From positions 434,001 through 498,000 of the forward strand of contig NZ_WBPF01000016.1 of assembly GCF_008923725.1 (NCBI RefSeq): a DNA stretch of 64,000 bases. The letters run 5' to 3'. Numbering within the stretch: the first letter of the stretch is position 1; every line of letters begins with the position of its first letter. The DNA comes from Bacillus sp. CH140a_4T (GTDB lineage Bacteria > Bacillota > Bacilli > Bacillales > Bacillaceae_G). Below the pieces are notes generated by a model. The model did no database searches. It was given only the letters and a program-made list of their open reading frames with translations, and was not told where the DNA came from. Below are positions 30,102 to 40,614 of this stretch, piece after piece. The position numbers and the translations under genes are program-made.

Positions 30102-32017
30102 AGACTATCCTCCTTTGCAATTAATACCCCGTACACACCATCTAAGTTTTCTTTCAAAAATGATTCAATTGCTAAATCAAACACGAATGGATAAAAATTA
30201 TGTTCTTCTAAATGTTGTAAGGCAAGCTGTACAGCTTGCACGCCTGGAATGTCTTCTTCCTCCTGTATTTCTACTCTAAAAGAATCTGTGTCATATAAAA
30301 TAATAGATGATTCGTTTAAAATGTTAGCTCTGTAAGGAGTCTCTTCATTTTGAATGTGAAGAAGTGATAGTTGTAGTGCGTTACGTAGCGCTAACGTCAT
30401 ATTAATATTAGATGCACCGTACCATCGATCATTTATACCGACCCAAACGACTGGAAAGCTGAGAATCTCTTCACTTACTGCTATTTTCGGTGTTTCATGA
30501 ATTGTAGCGAGAGCATCGTAATAAAATCTACAATGTTTATCATGAATTTCAGTTAAATCGATCGTTGTTATTTCTTCTAGCATATGTGACTGCCGCTCAT
30601 ACAATTTGTTATTTAAATGTTGTTGCAGTGCCCTGTATACACCTTCTGTCATCGTTTCTCCAGCGCCAATACCGATATCGTTATGTTCAGGAATAAGGTG
30701 GTGCATAATTTCCGCTACATATGTTTCAATTCCTGCTAAACCAGCTTCTCGGCGCGCTTCGTTATGAGTCAAACCAGCGCAAGTCATAAGAGGCAGGAGG
30801 GAAGCAGGACCATCTGAAAGTGGTGTAGTTACTTGAATATGGCATTGTGATAACGGTAATTGATATAAATCTTGTTCATCCCATACATGGAATATACCAG
30901 CTTCTTTAGAAGTTAATGAATCGAAAAAACGGAATAAATCAGTTGAAGTATGTTCGTTAGACCGATGCTCAAGTTGTTCAGAAAGATTTTCGATCGTATC
31001 AATTGTAAAACTTTCATCAGTTGCGAGAGGATGTTTTATAAAAGGATGCCATGCCCCTTCAAGTGTTTCATAATTTAATAAAAAGAATTGTGGTTCTTTT
31101 TCTCGGTAAGAATCATCAGCGATATGCTTAAATAATTCAAATACGATTATATTTGCTAACATTGCAGATGCAACTGGTGAAAATGATGCTGATGAATGTT
31201 CATGTTGTAAAGTCGTTTCATGTAGCCGGTGCCATGCGGATTCCCAGCATTCTTCACGATTAGCTGTTACGATAGGGCCGGCTATACCAAGTGCTGATAA
31301 ACAGACAGCTGGTATGAAGTTCTTTCCTATCTCTCTACAAATCGTGTGAACCGCTCTTAAACCTTCAATATCTCCATTTTGAGAAACATACAAAATCCAG
31401 TCGAAAGGCTTAAACACTTCATGCAGGGGACGATCAATTGTCGTATCTATTTCTTGAACAAGGACATGATCATCTACTTCATGTGCAAGTTCTACTAGCT
31501 CATGAATACGTTCGAAATTTGTTTCCGCATAATCTGTAATAAGGTAATGAAAGGTAGGTAATCCAGATTCTAATAAAGAAGAAACTAAGGAAGTAAGCAT
31601 ATATCCAGAACCAATTATAAGGACATTTTCCGCGCGATACGTTTCGAATTTTAGAGCGCCTGAATGAGAATCAGCTTCTAAAAATTCAATTTGTGAAGCG
31701 TATCTATCAAGTAATGCGCTATTTAATTCATGAGGTGCATCTTGACTTACATCCCGAACGAAACCATTTTCATATAAAATCTCTCCGATTTCAAATACAC
31801 GATTTTGATAGGGGAGAGGGAGACCATCGGTTATTTCTGCTAAAGAGTAATTACCGTTAAACATAGGCATTAATTTTTCAATCCAGTTGTAAATTCCATC
31901 ACCGTCCATACGAAATGAACTGGCATTATTTCGAAAATAGACACCCCCGTTTGAGTCGGGGAGGAAGAAGGTATCCTTATTTGCTTTCAGTTTTGCATGA
32001 ATTGGAAGGGTACTCAT
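30098..32017 (-). CDS. Putative thiazole-containing bacteriocin maturation protein
   Basis: A 639-residue first gene of the SagB-YcaO operon. The N-terminal 100 residues (FFLPDSNGGVYFRNNASSF, LPLPYQNRVFEIGEILYENGFV) resemble a leader-recognition domain. A Rossmann-like segment follows (NVLIIGSGYMLTSLV). This is the pattern of the ocin-ThiF-like maturation proteins found only with Bacillus TOMM loci. AAGGAGG lies before the ATG. Its exact step in the pathway is not established. Confidence 0.8.
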   Translation of the reverse strand: MSTLPIHAKLKANKDTFFLPDSNGGVYFRNNASSFRMDGDGIYNWIEKLMPMFNGNYSLAEITDGLPLPYQNRVFEIGEILYENGFVRDVSQDAPHELNSALLDRYASQIEFLEADSHSGALKFETYRAENVLIIGSGYMLTSLVSSLLESGLPTFHYLITDYAETNFERIHELVELAHEVDDHVLVQEIDTTIDRPLHEVFKPFDWILYVSQNGDIEGLRAVHTICREIGKNFIPAVCLSALGIAGPIVTANREECWESAWHRLHETTLQHEHSSASFSPVASAMLANIIVFELFKHIADDSYREKEPQFFLLNYETLEGAWHPFIKHPLATDESFTIDTIENLSEQLEHRSNEHTSTDLFRFFDSLTSKEAGIFHVWDEQDLYQLPLSQCHIQVTTPLSDGPASLLPLMTCAGLTHNEARREAGLAGIETYVAEIMHHLIPEHNDIGIGAGETMTEGVYRALQQHLNNKLYERQSHMLEEITTIDLTEIHDKHCRFYYDALATIHETPKIAVSEEILSFPVVWVGINDRWYGASNINMTLALRNALQLSLLHIQNEETPYRANILNESSIILYDTDSFRVEIQEEEDIPGVQAVQLALQHLEEHNFYPFVFDLAIESFLKENLDGVYGVLIAKEDSL

Positions 32018-32085
32018 TTTAATCCTCCTTACGCTTTAGGCATACATTATTAGCTTATGTTATGAAATTTGTCCCGTATGAACGC

Positions 32086-32121
32086 AAAAAAAAAGGCTGT
32101 AGAATAATTCATTCTACAGCC
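32086..32121 (-). terminator. odhAB terminator
   Basis: GGCTGTAGAAT (32095-32105) pairs with ATTCTACAGCC (32111-32121). Nine A to the left give a T-run on the minus strand. Note that this places the terminator between odhB and the downstream TOMM operon. Confidence 0.8.
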
Positions 32122-32141
32122 TGTAATAGATTATTAATCTA

Positions 32142-33401
32142 TCAACCTTCTAATAATAATGATTTTGGATCTTCAAGCATATCTTTAACAGCAACAAGGA
32201 AGCTAACTGCTTCTTTACCATCAACAATACGGTGATCGTAAGATAAAGCGATGTACATCATTGGACGGTTTTCCATACGTTCTGCATCAATTGCAACTGG
32301 ACGTACTTGGATTTTGTGCATTCCTAAAATACCTACTTGTGGGCTGTTTAGGATCGGTGTTGACATTAGAGAACCGAACACACCACCGTTTGTAATTGTG
32401 AATGTACCACCTTGTAACTCTTTTAATGAAAGTTTGTTGTCACGTGCTTTCATACCTAAATTACGAATTTCACTTTCGATTTCAGCGAAGTTTAATTGGT
32501 TAGCATCACGTACAACTGGTACAACTAATCCATCTGGAGCTGCTACTGCAATACCGATATCATAGAATTTTTTAATGATAAGCTCGTCGCCTTGAATTTC
32601 AGCATTTAATAATGGGAATTGTTTTAATGCTGCAACAACAGCTTTTGTGAAGAATGACATGAAGCCAAGACGTACATCATGTTTTTTCTCGAAAGCATCT
32701 TTACGCTCTTTACGTAATTCCATAATTGCAGTCATATCAACTTCGTTAAATGTTGTTAACATTGCAGATGTTTGTTGAACTTCTACAAGGCGTTTTGCAA
32801 TTGTTTGACGGCGGCGGGACATTTTCACGCGCTCAACTGGTTTTTCGAATTCCGTTTTTGCAACTGGAGCAGGAGCTGGACTTTTTGGAGCAGCTGGTGC
32901 TTCTTTTGGTGCTGCAGCATGAGCTTGTACATCGTGTGGTCTCACACGTCCAAGTGGATCTGTGCTACGTACGTCATTTAAGTCGATTCCTAATTCACGA
33001 GCCATTTTTCTAGCAGCTGGTGATGCGATAGGACGGTTCGTATTTGGTAAACCTTGTAAAGTTGCAGCTTGCTCAGTAGTTGGAGCCGCAGCTTTCGGTG
33101 CTTCAGTTGTTTCTTGTTTGGTTTGCTCAGCCACTGGTGCAGGTGTACTTACTGCAACTGGTGCTCCGTTTGCATCTAAAATTGCGATAGTTGCACCAAC
33201 TTCAACTGTATCCCCAGGTTCGCCTAGTAACTTCGATACAATACCTGAATCTTCTGCAATGATTTCTACATTGACTTTATCAGTTTCAAGCTCAACAACG
33301 CTGCCACCTTTCTCAACTTTGTCGCCTACGTTGATAAGCCATTGTGAGATAGTTCCTTCAGTAATAGATTCTGCAAGCTCAGGTACTTTAATTTCGATCA
33401 T
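32142..33401 (-). CDS. odhB: Dihydrolipoamide succinyltransferase (E2 of 2-oxoglutarate dehydrogenase)
   Basis: A 419-residue TCA-cycle enzyme core that transfers succinyl groups to CoA. Lipoyl domain with the modified Lys in ETDKVNVE, an Ala/Pro-rich linker, the E1/E3-binding domain ([24 protein letters not shown]) and the catalytic domain ending in [22 protein letters not shown] precedes the ATG. It follows odhA by 132 bases on the same strand. Confidence 0.95.
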   Translation of the reverse strand: MIEIKVPELAESITEGTISQWLINVGDKVEKGGSVVELETDKVNVEIIAEDSGIVSKLLGEPGDTVEVGATIAILDANGAPVAVSTPAPVAEQTKQETTEAPKAAAPTTEQAATLQGLPNTNRPIASPAARKMARELGIDLNDVRSTDPLGRVRPHDVQAHAAAPKEAPAAPKSPAPAPVAKTEFEKPVERVKMSRRRQTIAKRLVEVQQTSAMLTTFNEVDMTAIMELRKERKDAFEKKHDVRLGFMSFFTKAVVAALKQFPLLNAEIQGDELIIKKFYDIGIAVAAPDGLVVPVVRDANQLNFAEIESEIRNLGMKARDNKLSLKELQGGTFTITNGGVFGSLMSTPILNSPQVGILGMHKIQVRPVAIDAERMENRPMMYIALSYDHRIVDGKEAVSFLVAVKDMLEDPKSLLLEG

Positions 33402-33533
33402 TTTAAATGTCCTCCCCTTATTTGCCTAACGGTGTGTTTTTTCTTCTTTTGTCTTCGGTAATCTCCATTTGTTAGCTTGCCCCCGGGCAGAATATCTGTC
33501 CGGGGAGCAGGATAGAAACCTTCATTGTTACTT

Positions 33534-36401
33534 TCAGTTGCTGAAAACTTCAATTTCTTGTTTATCTTGACGGAAGTTATATTTCACATCTAAAGCGTGT
33601 GCAACAATTAGTTCTTGCTCAGCTTTGTGAGCGAATGGATCGCCACCAGATGGGCTAGAGCGATCTGGGCGTCCAATATAACCTGTTTTCACTTTATCTC
33701 CAGCAAGTTCGAACAGAATTGGAGCCATGTAATGCCATGCGCCCATATTACGAGGTTCTTCTTGAACCCAAATAATTTCTTCTAAGTTTTTAAAGCGTTT
33801 AATAATAGATTGAACTTTCTCAGCAGGGAATGGATACAGCTGTTCAATACGAACGACGTGAACTTCATCTAAGTTATACTCATGTTTACCAGACTCAATT
33901 TCTGCTGCTAAGTCAATCGCCATTTTACCTGTGCTTAAAACAAGACGTTTTACTTTAGTTGGTTTTGTACCAAGGTTTTCTTGTTCTAGAGCTGGCTGGA
34001 AACGTCCTTCGCTTAACTGACTAGCAGTTGAAAGCGTAAGTGGGTGACGTAATAAACTCTTCGGCGTCATCAATACTAATGGTCGAACAGCTTCTGTTCC
34101 TAAGATAGATGCTTGACGACGTAAAATATGGAAGTATTGTGCCGCGCTCGTTAAGTTTGCAACTGTCCAGTTATTCTCAGCAGCTAACTGTAAGAATCGC
34201 TCTGGACGTGCACTAGAGTGCTCTGGTCCTTGACCTTCATAACCGTGTGGTAATAGAAGAACTAAACCAGATTTCTGACCCCATTTTGCTCTTCCAGCTG
34301 AAACATATTGATCAAATAATGCTTGCGCAGTGTTTGAGAAGTCACCATATTGCGCTTCCCACATAACAAGCGTTTCTGGAGCGAATACGTTATAACCATA
34401 CTCGTAACCAACAACAGCAGCCTCTGATAACGGACTGTTATGAACAGAGAATGAAGCGTTAATGTTTGGTAAGCGATGTAATGGTGAATATGTTTCATTT
34501 GTATCAGTATCGTGTAATACGATATGGCGGTGCGCGAATGTACCACGCTGTGAATCTTGACCAGTTAAACGAATTGGCGTACCTTCTTGTAAAATAGAAG
34601 CGAATGCTAATGACTCAGCAAGTGCCCATTCAATTTTACCGTTTTCTTCAAGAGCATCTTTACGGCGCTCAAGAATTTTTTTCACTTTCGGATATACGTT
34701 AAAGCCTTCTGGCCAAGATAGTAGACCTTCATTAATTGCACGAAGTGAGTCAAGCTCAATACCAGTATCAATTGGCTGAATGCCTTTTGCAACAACATCT
34801 GGTACTTTAACGTGAATTGTTGCATCGCTCGTATCAGCTGGTGGTACTTGTGCATAGTCAGACTTTAATTGTTCTTGCGTAAACTGTGTAATTGTTTCAA
34901 CCTCATCTGCATTTAGAACACCAGCAGCTTGTAATTGATCTGCATAAATTGCTCTTACAGTTGGGTGATTTTTAATCTTTTTGTACACTTGTGGTTGTGT
35001 AACTGCTGGGTCATCCATTTCATTATGACCGTAGCGGCGGTAACCAATTAAATCGATTAAGAAATCTTTTTTGAATAATGTACGATATTGAATCGCAAGG
35101 TTAGCAGCAGCAAGACAAGCTTCCGGATCATCAGCGTTCACGTGAACGATCGGAATATCGAAACCTTTTGCAAGGTCACTTGAATATTTCGTAGAACGAG
35201 AATCATAGCTATCAGTCGTAAAACCAACTGCATTGTTTGCGATAACATGAATTGTTCCGCCCGTTTGGTACGCGTTCAATCTGCTTAAGTTCAACGTTTC
35301 AGATACAATACCTTGACCAGGGAATGCAGCATCACCATGAACTAAAATTACGAATGATTTTGAAGTATCTTGTTCTGGAAGACCAGACTTTTTACGATTC
35401 TCTTGAGCCGCACGTGCAAAACCTTCTACAACAGGATTAACGAACTCAAGGTGACTTGGGTTATTTGCTAATGTAACGCGGGTGCTAACTTCTTCGTTAC
35501 TTACGACTTGTTCTCTACCTAAATGGTATTTCACGTCGCCAGTCCAGCCGGAATTTGCCACTGCGCCTTCTATTTTTGCATGTTTGAACTCAGCGAACAT
35601 GTGACTATATGGTTTTTCTAATACGTGTGCAAGTACGCTTAGACGACCGCGGTGAGCCATACCAATCATGACATCTTCTACGCCGTTCTTTGCACCTTCT
35701 AGAACAATTTCATCTAGAACAGGCACAAGCATATCAACGCCCTCGATAGAGAAACGCTTTTGCCCAACAAATGTTTTATGCAAGAATTGCTCGAAACCTT
35801 CAACAGCTGTTAAACGTTTTAAAAGAGCAGTTCGTTTTTTATTTGATAGTGGTTGACGCAATGAATTTGATTCCACCATTTGATGCAACCACGCGCGTTC
35901 TTCACTATCTTGTATATGAGAAAATTCATAAGCTAAAGATTTTGTATAAACGTCTTTTAATCTATGAATTACATCAAGTGCAGTGTGAATACCTTCTGGT
36001 GCATCTTGCCATACTGTTTTCGCTGGAATCGCTTTCAAGTCAGCATCACTCAGTTCGTTCATTGCTTTCTCAAGAAGAGATTGTCCATTAGCAGCATCTT
36101 CCATCGGGTTGATGTGAGCCAACGTATGCCCGAAAGAACGAATCTGTTCAACAAGTTGAACGACTTTAAGAATTTTTTCAATGTTCCCTGTGTTTTGAGG
36201 AGAAAAATGTGTTGCTGTGTTGTCCCCTGTTACGACATCATCTTGAAACGAAGGAGCTCCAAAAATTTCAAAAAGCTCTTGTAATTCCGGATCAACAGAA
36301 CCTGCTCCAGTTACGTAAAGATCATACTGCTCAATAACATAACCAAGGTTCGGACCGTGGAACTTGGCCCAAGGGTTTGTCGTTGTATTCTTCCTCGTCA
36401 T
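33534..36401 (-). CDS. odhA: 2-oxoglutarate dehydrogenase E1 component
   Basis: A 955-residue thiamin-diphosphate enzyme that decarboxylates 2-oxoglutarate. Conserved motifs include [49 protein letters not shown] and [22 protein letters not shown]. The open frame extends 63 codons upstream, but the ATG at 36401 has GGGAGGTTT just before it and matches the family start. First gene of odhAB. Confidence 0.95.
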   Translation of the reverse strand: MTRKNTTTNPWAKFHGPNLGYVIEQYDLYVTGAGSVDPELQELFEIFGAPSFQDDVVTGDNTATHFSPQNTGNIEKILKVVQLVEQIRSFGHTLAHINPMEDAANGQSLLEKAMNELSDADLKAIPAKTVWQDAPEGIHTALDVIHRLKDVYTKSLAYEFSHIQDSEERAWLHQMVESNSLRQPLSNKKRTALLKRLTAVEGFEQFLHKTFVGQKRFSIEGVDMLVPVLDEIVLEGAKNGVEDVMIGMAHRGRLSVLAHVLEKPYSHMFAEFKHAKIEGAVANSGWTGDVKYHLGREQVVSNEEVSTRVTLANNPSHLEFVNPVVEGFARAAQENRKKSGLPEQDTSKSFVILVHGDAAFPGQGIVSETLNLSRLNAYQTGGTIHVIANNAVGFTTDSYDSRSTKYSSDLAKGFDIPIVHVNADDPEACLAAANLAIQYRTLFKKDFLIDLIGYRRYGHNEMDDPAVTQPQVYKKIKNHPTVRAIYADQLQAAGVLNADEVETITQFTQEQLKSDYAQVPPADTSDATIHVKVPDVVAKGIQPIDTGIELDSLRAINEGLLSWPEGFNVYPKVKKILERRKDALEENGKIEWALAESLAFASILQEGTPIRLTGQDSQRGTFAHRHIVLHDTDTNETYSPLHRLPNINASFSVHNSPLSEAAVVGYEYGYNVFAPETLVMWEAQYGDFSNTAQALFDQYVSAGRAKWGQKSGLVLLLPHGYEGQGPEHSSARPERFLQLAAENNWTVANLTSAAQYFHILRRQASILGTEAVRPLVLMTPKSLLRHPLTLSTASQLSEGRFQPALEQENLGTKPTKVKRLVLSTGKMAIDLAAEIESGKHEYNLDEVHVVRIEQLYPFPAEKVQSIIKRFKNLEEIIWVQEEPRNMGAWHYMAPILFELAGDKVKTGYIGRPDRSSPSGGDPFAHKAEQELIVAHALDVKYNFRQDKQEIEVFSN

Positions 36402-36746
36402 TTGTTTAAACCTCCCAATGCATATAATCCTTTTTCCATACAAAAGGTGCATTTTGCTCTTTTCAATAATTGATGAACCAATAATCAATGTAAATGTTTT
36501 CTTTACTCTTATGTTATTACAATAATTTACATAATACCAAACACTATTACTTATCTGTTTTGTAAAAAAACATTCACAATAACTTATCACCCAAGTTAAT
36601 CTTTCATGTTATAAAGTAATTTTACAGAAAAATAGGGTGGATATATTTGGTATACCTATACGGATAACTAAAATTGTTGCATGTAAATATAAGTATAATA
36701 GTTAGAATGTTTCGATAAAAATGAGTTCGAATTATGTATATTGAAA

Positions 36747-36762
36747 TAATAAGCGCTTTCAT
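36747..36762 (-). promoter_or_regulatory. cre-like CcpA site upstream of odhA
   Basis: TAATAAGCGCTTTCAT matches the reverse-strand cre consensus TGNNWWNCGYTTNCAW at every position but the second. It lies about 345 bases before the odhA start, far for direct repression, so its target is uncertain. Confidence 0.4.
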
Positions 36763-37142
36763 TGATATTATACAACAATATAACGGAATATAGTATAAAA
36801 AATAAAAAATTATGAATTTACCGTAAATTTTATTTAGATAGTGTTAAATATTGAAAGGAAAGTGAAGGATTTCTACAAAAAAAGTTGCTAAACATAAAAA
36901 ATGCTTTATAAACAGTTAGTTTCTATAAATATGACGAAAAACGCCGTAAAACTAATAACGCATTTTACAAAAAAGAAATGTTTTAAAAGGATAAAACAAA
37001 TATGGAGATATTAAATTTTCACAGAAACGGGGAGGAGATATAGTAACGGATATATACATTGTTCCATGTTTCATTACAAAATAGACGTGCTGAAATTGAA
37101 AAAGTTTCTTCTATATAAATAGCGTGAAACAAACTAAATTAC

Positions 37143-37178
37143 ATGTAAAGGAAACTTGACGTAAAGTTTACTTTACAT
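37143..37178 (+). promoter_or_regulatory. Promoter overlapped by a 15-bp inverted repeat (XRE autoregulation)
   Basis: ATGTAAAGGAAACTT (37143-37157) and AAGTTTACTTTACAT (37164-37178) are reverse complements but for one base. The -35 box TTGACG (37156-37161) sits between them, with a TATACT-type -10 just right of the repeat. A likely operator for the XRE regulator encoded 35 bases downstream. Confidence 0.55.
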
Positions 37179-37213
37179 ATATACTCAGTATAAGAGAGGA
37201 GGGAGAAATTTCC

Positions 37214-37423
37214 TTGGAAAATAAAATGGTTGAATACCGAAAAAAATTTGGACTATCTCAAGAAAAATTAGCTGAGAAACTTGGAGTTTCCAGACAAACT
37301 ATCATTTCAATTGAAAAGGGAAAATACGATCCATCACTTCCGTTAGCATTTGAAATAGCAAAAACATTTCAGACAACGATAGAACATGTATTTATTTATG
37401 AAGGAAAAGAAGGGGAGGAATAA
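37214..37423 (+). CDS. XRE-family (Cro/C1-type) transcriptional regulator
   Basis: A 69-residue helix-turn-helix protein of the YgzD type: RKKFGLSQEKLAEKLGVSRQTIISIEKGKYDPSLPLAFEIAKTF (in part), typical of small regulators paired with a membrane protein. TTG start after GAGGAGGGAG; an ATG four codons on is possible. Two bases separate it from the next gene, so they form an operon. Confidence 0.85.
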   Translation: MENKMVEYRKKFGLSQEKLAEKLGVSRQTIISIEKGKYDPSLPLAFEIAKTFQTTIEHVFIYEGKEGEE

Positions 37424-37425
37424 AG

Positions 37426-37803
37426 ATGAACTATTCACAAAAGTACTTCGTTATTATGGGAATTATCTTTCTATTTATGAGTGGATTTATGATACTAACA
37501 GGAATAATGACGAATTCTGCACCACCACCAGCAACTTATCCATTACTTGGTATGATGATTATGTGTTTCTGCCTAAGTTACTTACACCCACAATTTAAAG
37601 AAAAAGATGAGCGAATGAAACTCATTCGTTATAAAGGAATGTTCGTAACCTTTTTTGCATTAATAGCGTATTATCTTCTTTTCTCTTTCGGCTTAAACTT
37701 AAAAATATTTACACTATCTGCTACTGAACTATTGAACATACTAATGGCACTTACGATGAGTACAGTTTTTATCTCATTTGTTGTTTTGTCGAAAAGATAT
37801 TAA
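37426..37803 (+). CDS. Membrane protein co-transcribed with the XRE regulator
   Basis: A 125-residue protein with four hydrophobic helices and a short charged loop (KEKDERMKLIRYKG) in the middle. Such small proteins commonly sit beside YgzD-type regulators. Function unknown. Confidence 0.72.
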   Translation: MNYSQKYFVIMGIIFLFMSGFMILTGIMTNSAPPPATYPLLGMMIMCFCLSYLHPQFKEKDERMKLIRYKGMFVTFFALIAYYLLFSFGLNLKIFTLSATELLNILMALTMSTVFISFVVLSKRY

Positions 37804-37831
37804 GATGGAAGAGAGAAAGGAAGATTAACAT

Positions 37832-38014
37832 ATGCAAATGATGTATGCTTTTGGCATTGGACTTGTATTATTTTTAGCCGTATTCTTATTTATTCGGAAA
37901 GACGTTCAAGGTGGGACGTTAACGAAACGAGGCTTTTATAAAATGATCGGCTGTTTAGTTGTTATGTTTATAGCGATTATCGTAATGATCGTTTTAATAA
38001 ATCAGTCACTATAG
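37832..38014 (+). CDS. Small two-helix membrane protein
   Basis: A 60-residue protein with an N-terminal helix, the charged linker RKDVQGGTLTKRGFYK and a second helix. AGAAAGGAAG precedes the ATG. Same operon as the two upstream genes by spacing. Function unknown. Confidence 0.68.
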   Translation: MQMMYAFGIGLVLFLAVFLFIRKDVQGGTLTKRGFYKMIGCLVVMFIAIIVMIVLINQSL

Positions 38015-38018
38015 AATG

Positions 38019-38045
38019 AACCTTACTTGAGTAAGGTTTTTCTTT
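38019..38045 (+). terminator. Terminator of the XRE operon
   Basis: AACCTTACT pairs with AGTAAGGTT, followed by T-rich sequence. Confidence 0.75.
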
Positions 38046-38139
38046 TTGTTATAAAATCCGAAAATCTCCATATAATCCATTTACTACATATAATTGATGT
38101 TATACAATTTAATAAAATGATAGATAGGGAGCATATTAT

Positions 38140-38499
38140 ATGAAGAAAAAAACTATCTTCTTTTTATTAACATGTCTACTACTTATAGCTAGTATTACTT
38201 ATATAATATATAACAAACGAGAACCAGTGCCGCCTATGTTAGTATGGGAGGGGCAGGAATACTATGTAACGCATGAACCTGCCAAAGCAGAAGAAGCCGG
38301 GCAAAGGCTAGGAGAAGTAACAAAGAAAATCGAAACAAGTAAAAAGCCTACTAAAAATAGTGAATCCAACATAGTACAAGAAAAAACAGAAGTATTCACA
38401 ATGATAGAAGAAGAAAAAGATCCTCACTCACCTTTAATCATAAAGGAGCCTTATAGTGATGAATATAGAGTAGTAAGACCGATGCTACATGTACTATAA
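38140..38499 (+). CDS. Hypothetical membrane-anchored or secreted protein
   Basis: A 119-residue protein with an N-terminal hydrophobic segment (KKKTIFFLLTCLLLIASITYIIY) without a clear cleavage site, then a hydrophilic domain. It may be anchored outside the cell by that segment. No family recognised. TAGGGAGC precedes the ATG. Confidence 0.62.
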   Translation: MKKKTIFFLLTCLLLIASITYIIYNKREPVPPMLVWEGQEYYVTHEPAKAEEAGQRLGEVTKKIETSKKPTKNSESNIVQEKTEVFTMIEEEKDPHSPLIIKEPYSDEYRVVRPMLHVL

Positions 38500-38517
38500 A
38501 GTGAAAAGGAGACTCAT

Positions 38518-38787
38518 ATGCAGACAGTAACTTCATATCCATGGTCGTTAAGAAAAATGTTTGTTTTTTTCCTTTGCTTCGTCCTTCCACCAATCGGTGC
38601 AATTTATATTTTGCTGAATCGAGAGGCGCTACAAAAGAGAGACTTCATTTTATATGTATTATTTGCTGCGATTAATATATCGCTTTGGCTATCGCTTATG
38701 ACTTTTGAACGGAGTATGTGGATGGTAGCGGGGCATTATGTGCTTGGAGCAATTGTTATTGTTATTTCGAATATGAATAAGAGATAG
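38518..38787 (+). CDS. Small integral membrane protein
   Basis: An 89-residue protein with three hydrophobic helices, starting 18 bases after the previous stop with AAAAGGAGA upstream; probably co-transcribed with it. No family recognised. Confidence 0.65.
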   Translation: MQTVTSYPWSLRKMFVFFLCFVLPPIGAIYILLNREALQKRDFILYVLFAAINISLWLSLMTFERSMWMVAGHYVLGAIVIVISNMNKR

Positions 38788-38788
38788 G

Positions 38789-38818
38789 CCAGCAACCTTA
38801 AAGTTGCTGGTTTTTATT
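38789..38818 (+). terminator. Terminator
   Basis: CCAGCAACCTT pairs with AAGTTGCTGG, followed by a T-run. Confidence 0.75.
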
Positions 38819-38868
38819 TTGCTATTTATAATGAAGAAACAAATCTTTAATAGAGAGTAGTGGGCGTT

Positions 38869-39414
38869 ATGAGATGGAAAGAGGGAACGTTTGAAAAAAT
38901 AGAAACGAATGACTCATCTATTGAGCAACTTATACATACATTCAAGGAACAAAACGTAAATGGCGGAGCGGTTATAAGCTGTTTTAAAGTACATAACGAA
39001 AATTTTTTTAAAGAAATACCATATTGGAAAGATGGACACGAGCACTTCTTTAGAAGAATCTTTAACTCTTTAGATATAATCAATAGCTTAGAAGAGTTAA
39101 AAATACATACGTCAGAAAAATATAAGTTTCGTTTTAAAGAGCATCTGACAGTCATGCTTGATGGTAGCATTGCCGCTCAAATTTTGTCGGGCGGAGCATA
39201 TGAAACATTTAAGGAACGACCAGTTATCGCAAAACAATTAGCAGTTAATCTATGTCAATATATGTTCCAAGATCGATACGAAGATATTAAAGTGTTCGAA
39301 AGCTATCATCCTTGGACAGATTGGTTTTACGATGTTGCGTGGGATGTTACTTGGGTGGTGTTAGATAGTAAGGAGCAGAAAATGTGGTTAGTTTGTGCTA
39401 CGGATACGGATTGA
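38869..39414 (+). CDS. Hypothetical cytoplasmic protein (about 181 residues)
   Basis: No recognised domain. The C-terminal part is Trp-rich (SYHPWTDWFYDVAWDVTWVVLD). The ATG at 38869 and the GTG at 38860 are both possible starts. Transcribed alone with its own terminator. Confidence 0.65.
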   Translation: MRWKEGTFEKIETNDSSIEQLIHTFKEQNVNGGAVISCFKVHNENFFKEIPYWKDGHEHFFRRIFNSLDIINSLEELKIHTSEKYKFRFKEHLTVMLDGSIAAQILSGGAYETFKERPVIAKQLAVNLCQYMFQDRYEDIKVFESYHPWTDWFYDVAWDVTWVVLDSKEQKMWLVCATDTD

Positions 39415-39417
39415 TAG

Positions 39418-39452
39418 AAGAGGGCCTTGTAGGAATGCTGCAAGGCTCTTTA
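39418..39452 (+). terminator. Terminator
   Basis: AAGAGGGCCTTG pairs with CAAGGCTCTTT with one mismatch, followed by T-rich sequence. Confidence 0.6.
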
Positions 39453-39565
39453 TCTTTTGGGAATGAATAGAAAATGAATCATATAAATGCTATACTAAAA
39501 AATGTTTGTAATGTCAGTTTCATACTATTATATAGTGATGACTTACTAGAAAAGATAAGGGGAGA

Positions 39566-40168
39566 ATGAACGTGCAAAAGATACAAAAATTATTGCTGTT
39601 AATGATGGTAGTAGGATTAACAGTAGGTGTTTTAGCAGGGTGTGCAAACCCGAAAGATACGACAGAAGAATTTTTAACTGCGATACAAAAAGGTGATGTA
39701 GAAAAGGCTCGTACATTTGTTGAGAGTGACAAAGAATTTAATAAACTAAATGAAAAAACAGATGATGCTGAGGCAAAAGCAATGCTGAGTGCAATTACGA
39801 AAAACTTTAAATTTGAAAAGCCAGAAGAAGTGTCGAAAAAGGATGACAAAGCAGAAGTGAAAGTGAAAATTACATCTGCTGACCTATCCGTTGCTGTAAC
39901 AAAAGCAGTGGGAGAAGTTATGCCAATGGCCTTCGCTAGTGCCTTTAGCGAAGACAAAGAACAATCTGAAAAAGCAATAGAAAAAACGATGACATCAGCA
40001 ATCGTCAAACATTTATCAGATAAAGATGCAATCATGGCAACTCGCGAAGTTACATTGAACTTAAAGAAAAACAAAGATGGCGACTATAAAATCGTTGCAG
40101 ATGATAACTTGAAAGAAGTATTATTTGCCAATGCGAAGTCTTTAGAGAAGATGTTTGGTGGGAAGTAA
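39566..40168 (+). CDS. Lipoprotein with DUF4878-like domain
   Basis: A 200-residue lipoprotein: signal peptide with lipobox VLAGC (Cys at about 27), then a domain opening with DTTEEFLTAIQKGDVEKARTFV, the DUF4878/NTF2-like pattern, and a C-terminal half with VTLNLKKNKDGDYKIV. Attached to the outer face of the membrane. AAGGGGAG precedes the ATG. Last clear core-chromosome gene before the accessory island. Confidence 0.78.
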   Translation: MNVQKIQKLLLLMMVVGLTVGVLAGCANPKDTTEEFLTAIQKGDVEKARTFVESDKEFNKLNEKTDDAEAKAMLSAITKNFKFEKPEEVSKKDDKAEVKVKITSADLSVAVTKAVGEVMPMAFASAFSEDKEQSEKAIEKTMTSAIVKHLSDKDAIMATREVTLNLKKNKDGDYKIVADDNLKEVLFANAKSLEKMFGGK

Positions 40169-40181
40169 TTAGCTTAGATAA

Positions 40182-40230
40182 AAAAAGAGAAACCATATCA
40201 CGTAGAAGGTTGATATGGTTTCTCTTTTTT
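40182..40230 (+). terminator. Lipoprotein gene terminator at the island edge
   Basis: A 19-bp perfect stem (40182-40200 with 40212-40230) ending in T. The tRNA-like remnant begins with the next base. Confidence 0.8.
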
Positions 40231-40267
40231 TATGCCCCCGGAGAGGATCGAACTCACTATCTCCACC
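40231..40267 (-). repeat. Decayed tRNA-Val 3' end (old attachment site)
   Basis: Thirty-seven bases match the 3' end of the tRNA-Val at 55,087 with about four differences (for example TATGCCCCCGGAGAGG against TATGACCCCGGAGAGG). Same orientation as the other two copies. It starts exactly after the terminator of the last core gene, so it probably marks the original left edge of the island. Confidence 0.6.
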
Positions 40268-40614
40268 AACACTCTTTCATGATTATAGCAGATGATAGGG
40301 GATGAAAGTTGTTGTAGCTCCGTTACATAGTGATACTATACAGGAAACAGTTGATAGGCATACCTCTTTAGTTTTATCTAGAAAAATAGGATGGGGGTAA
40401 GTCTACATATTTAATAGTAGAAATAATTTCGTAGAATGGGACTAGATGATATTACTGAGTTAGTACGAATGCATAAGTTATAAATTCAAGTGCCGAAAGG
40501 GTAACTTTGAGGAGAAAAAGACTTCGGAGTTTTAAGATTATATAAAATATTCGTAGTTGCGAAAACTCTATTGTGGTAAAATATTCTATATAAATATTTA
40601 AAAGGGGAATGGAT

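Larger units (their letters stand above)
36402..37213. other. AT-rich intergenic region between odhA and the divergent XRE gene
   Basis: About 800 bases with no convincing gene. It holds the odhA promoter region, one cre-like site (36,747-36,762) and the inverted-repeat promoter of the XRE gene (37,143-37,178), described separately. Confidence 0.6.
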
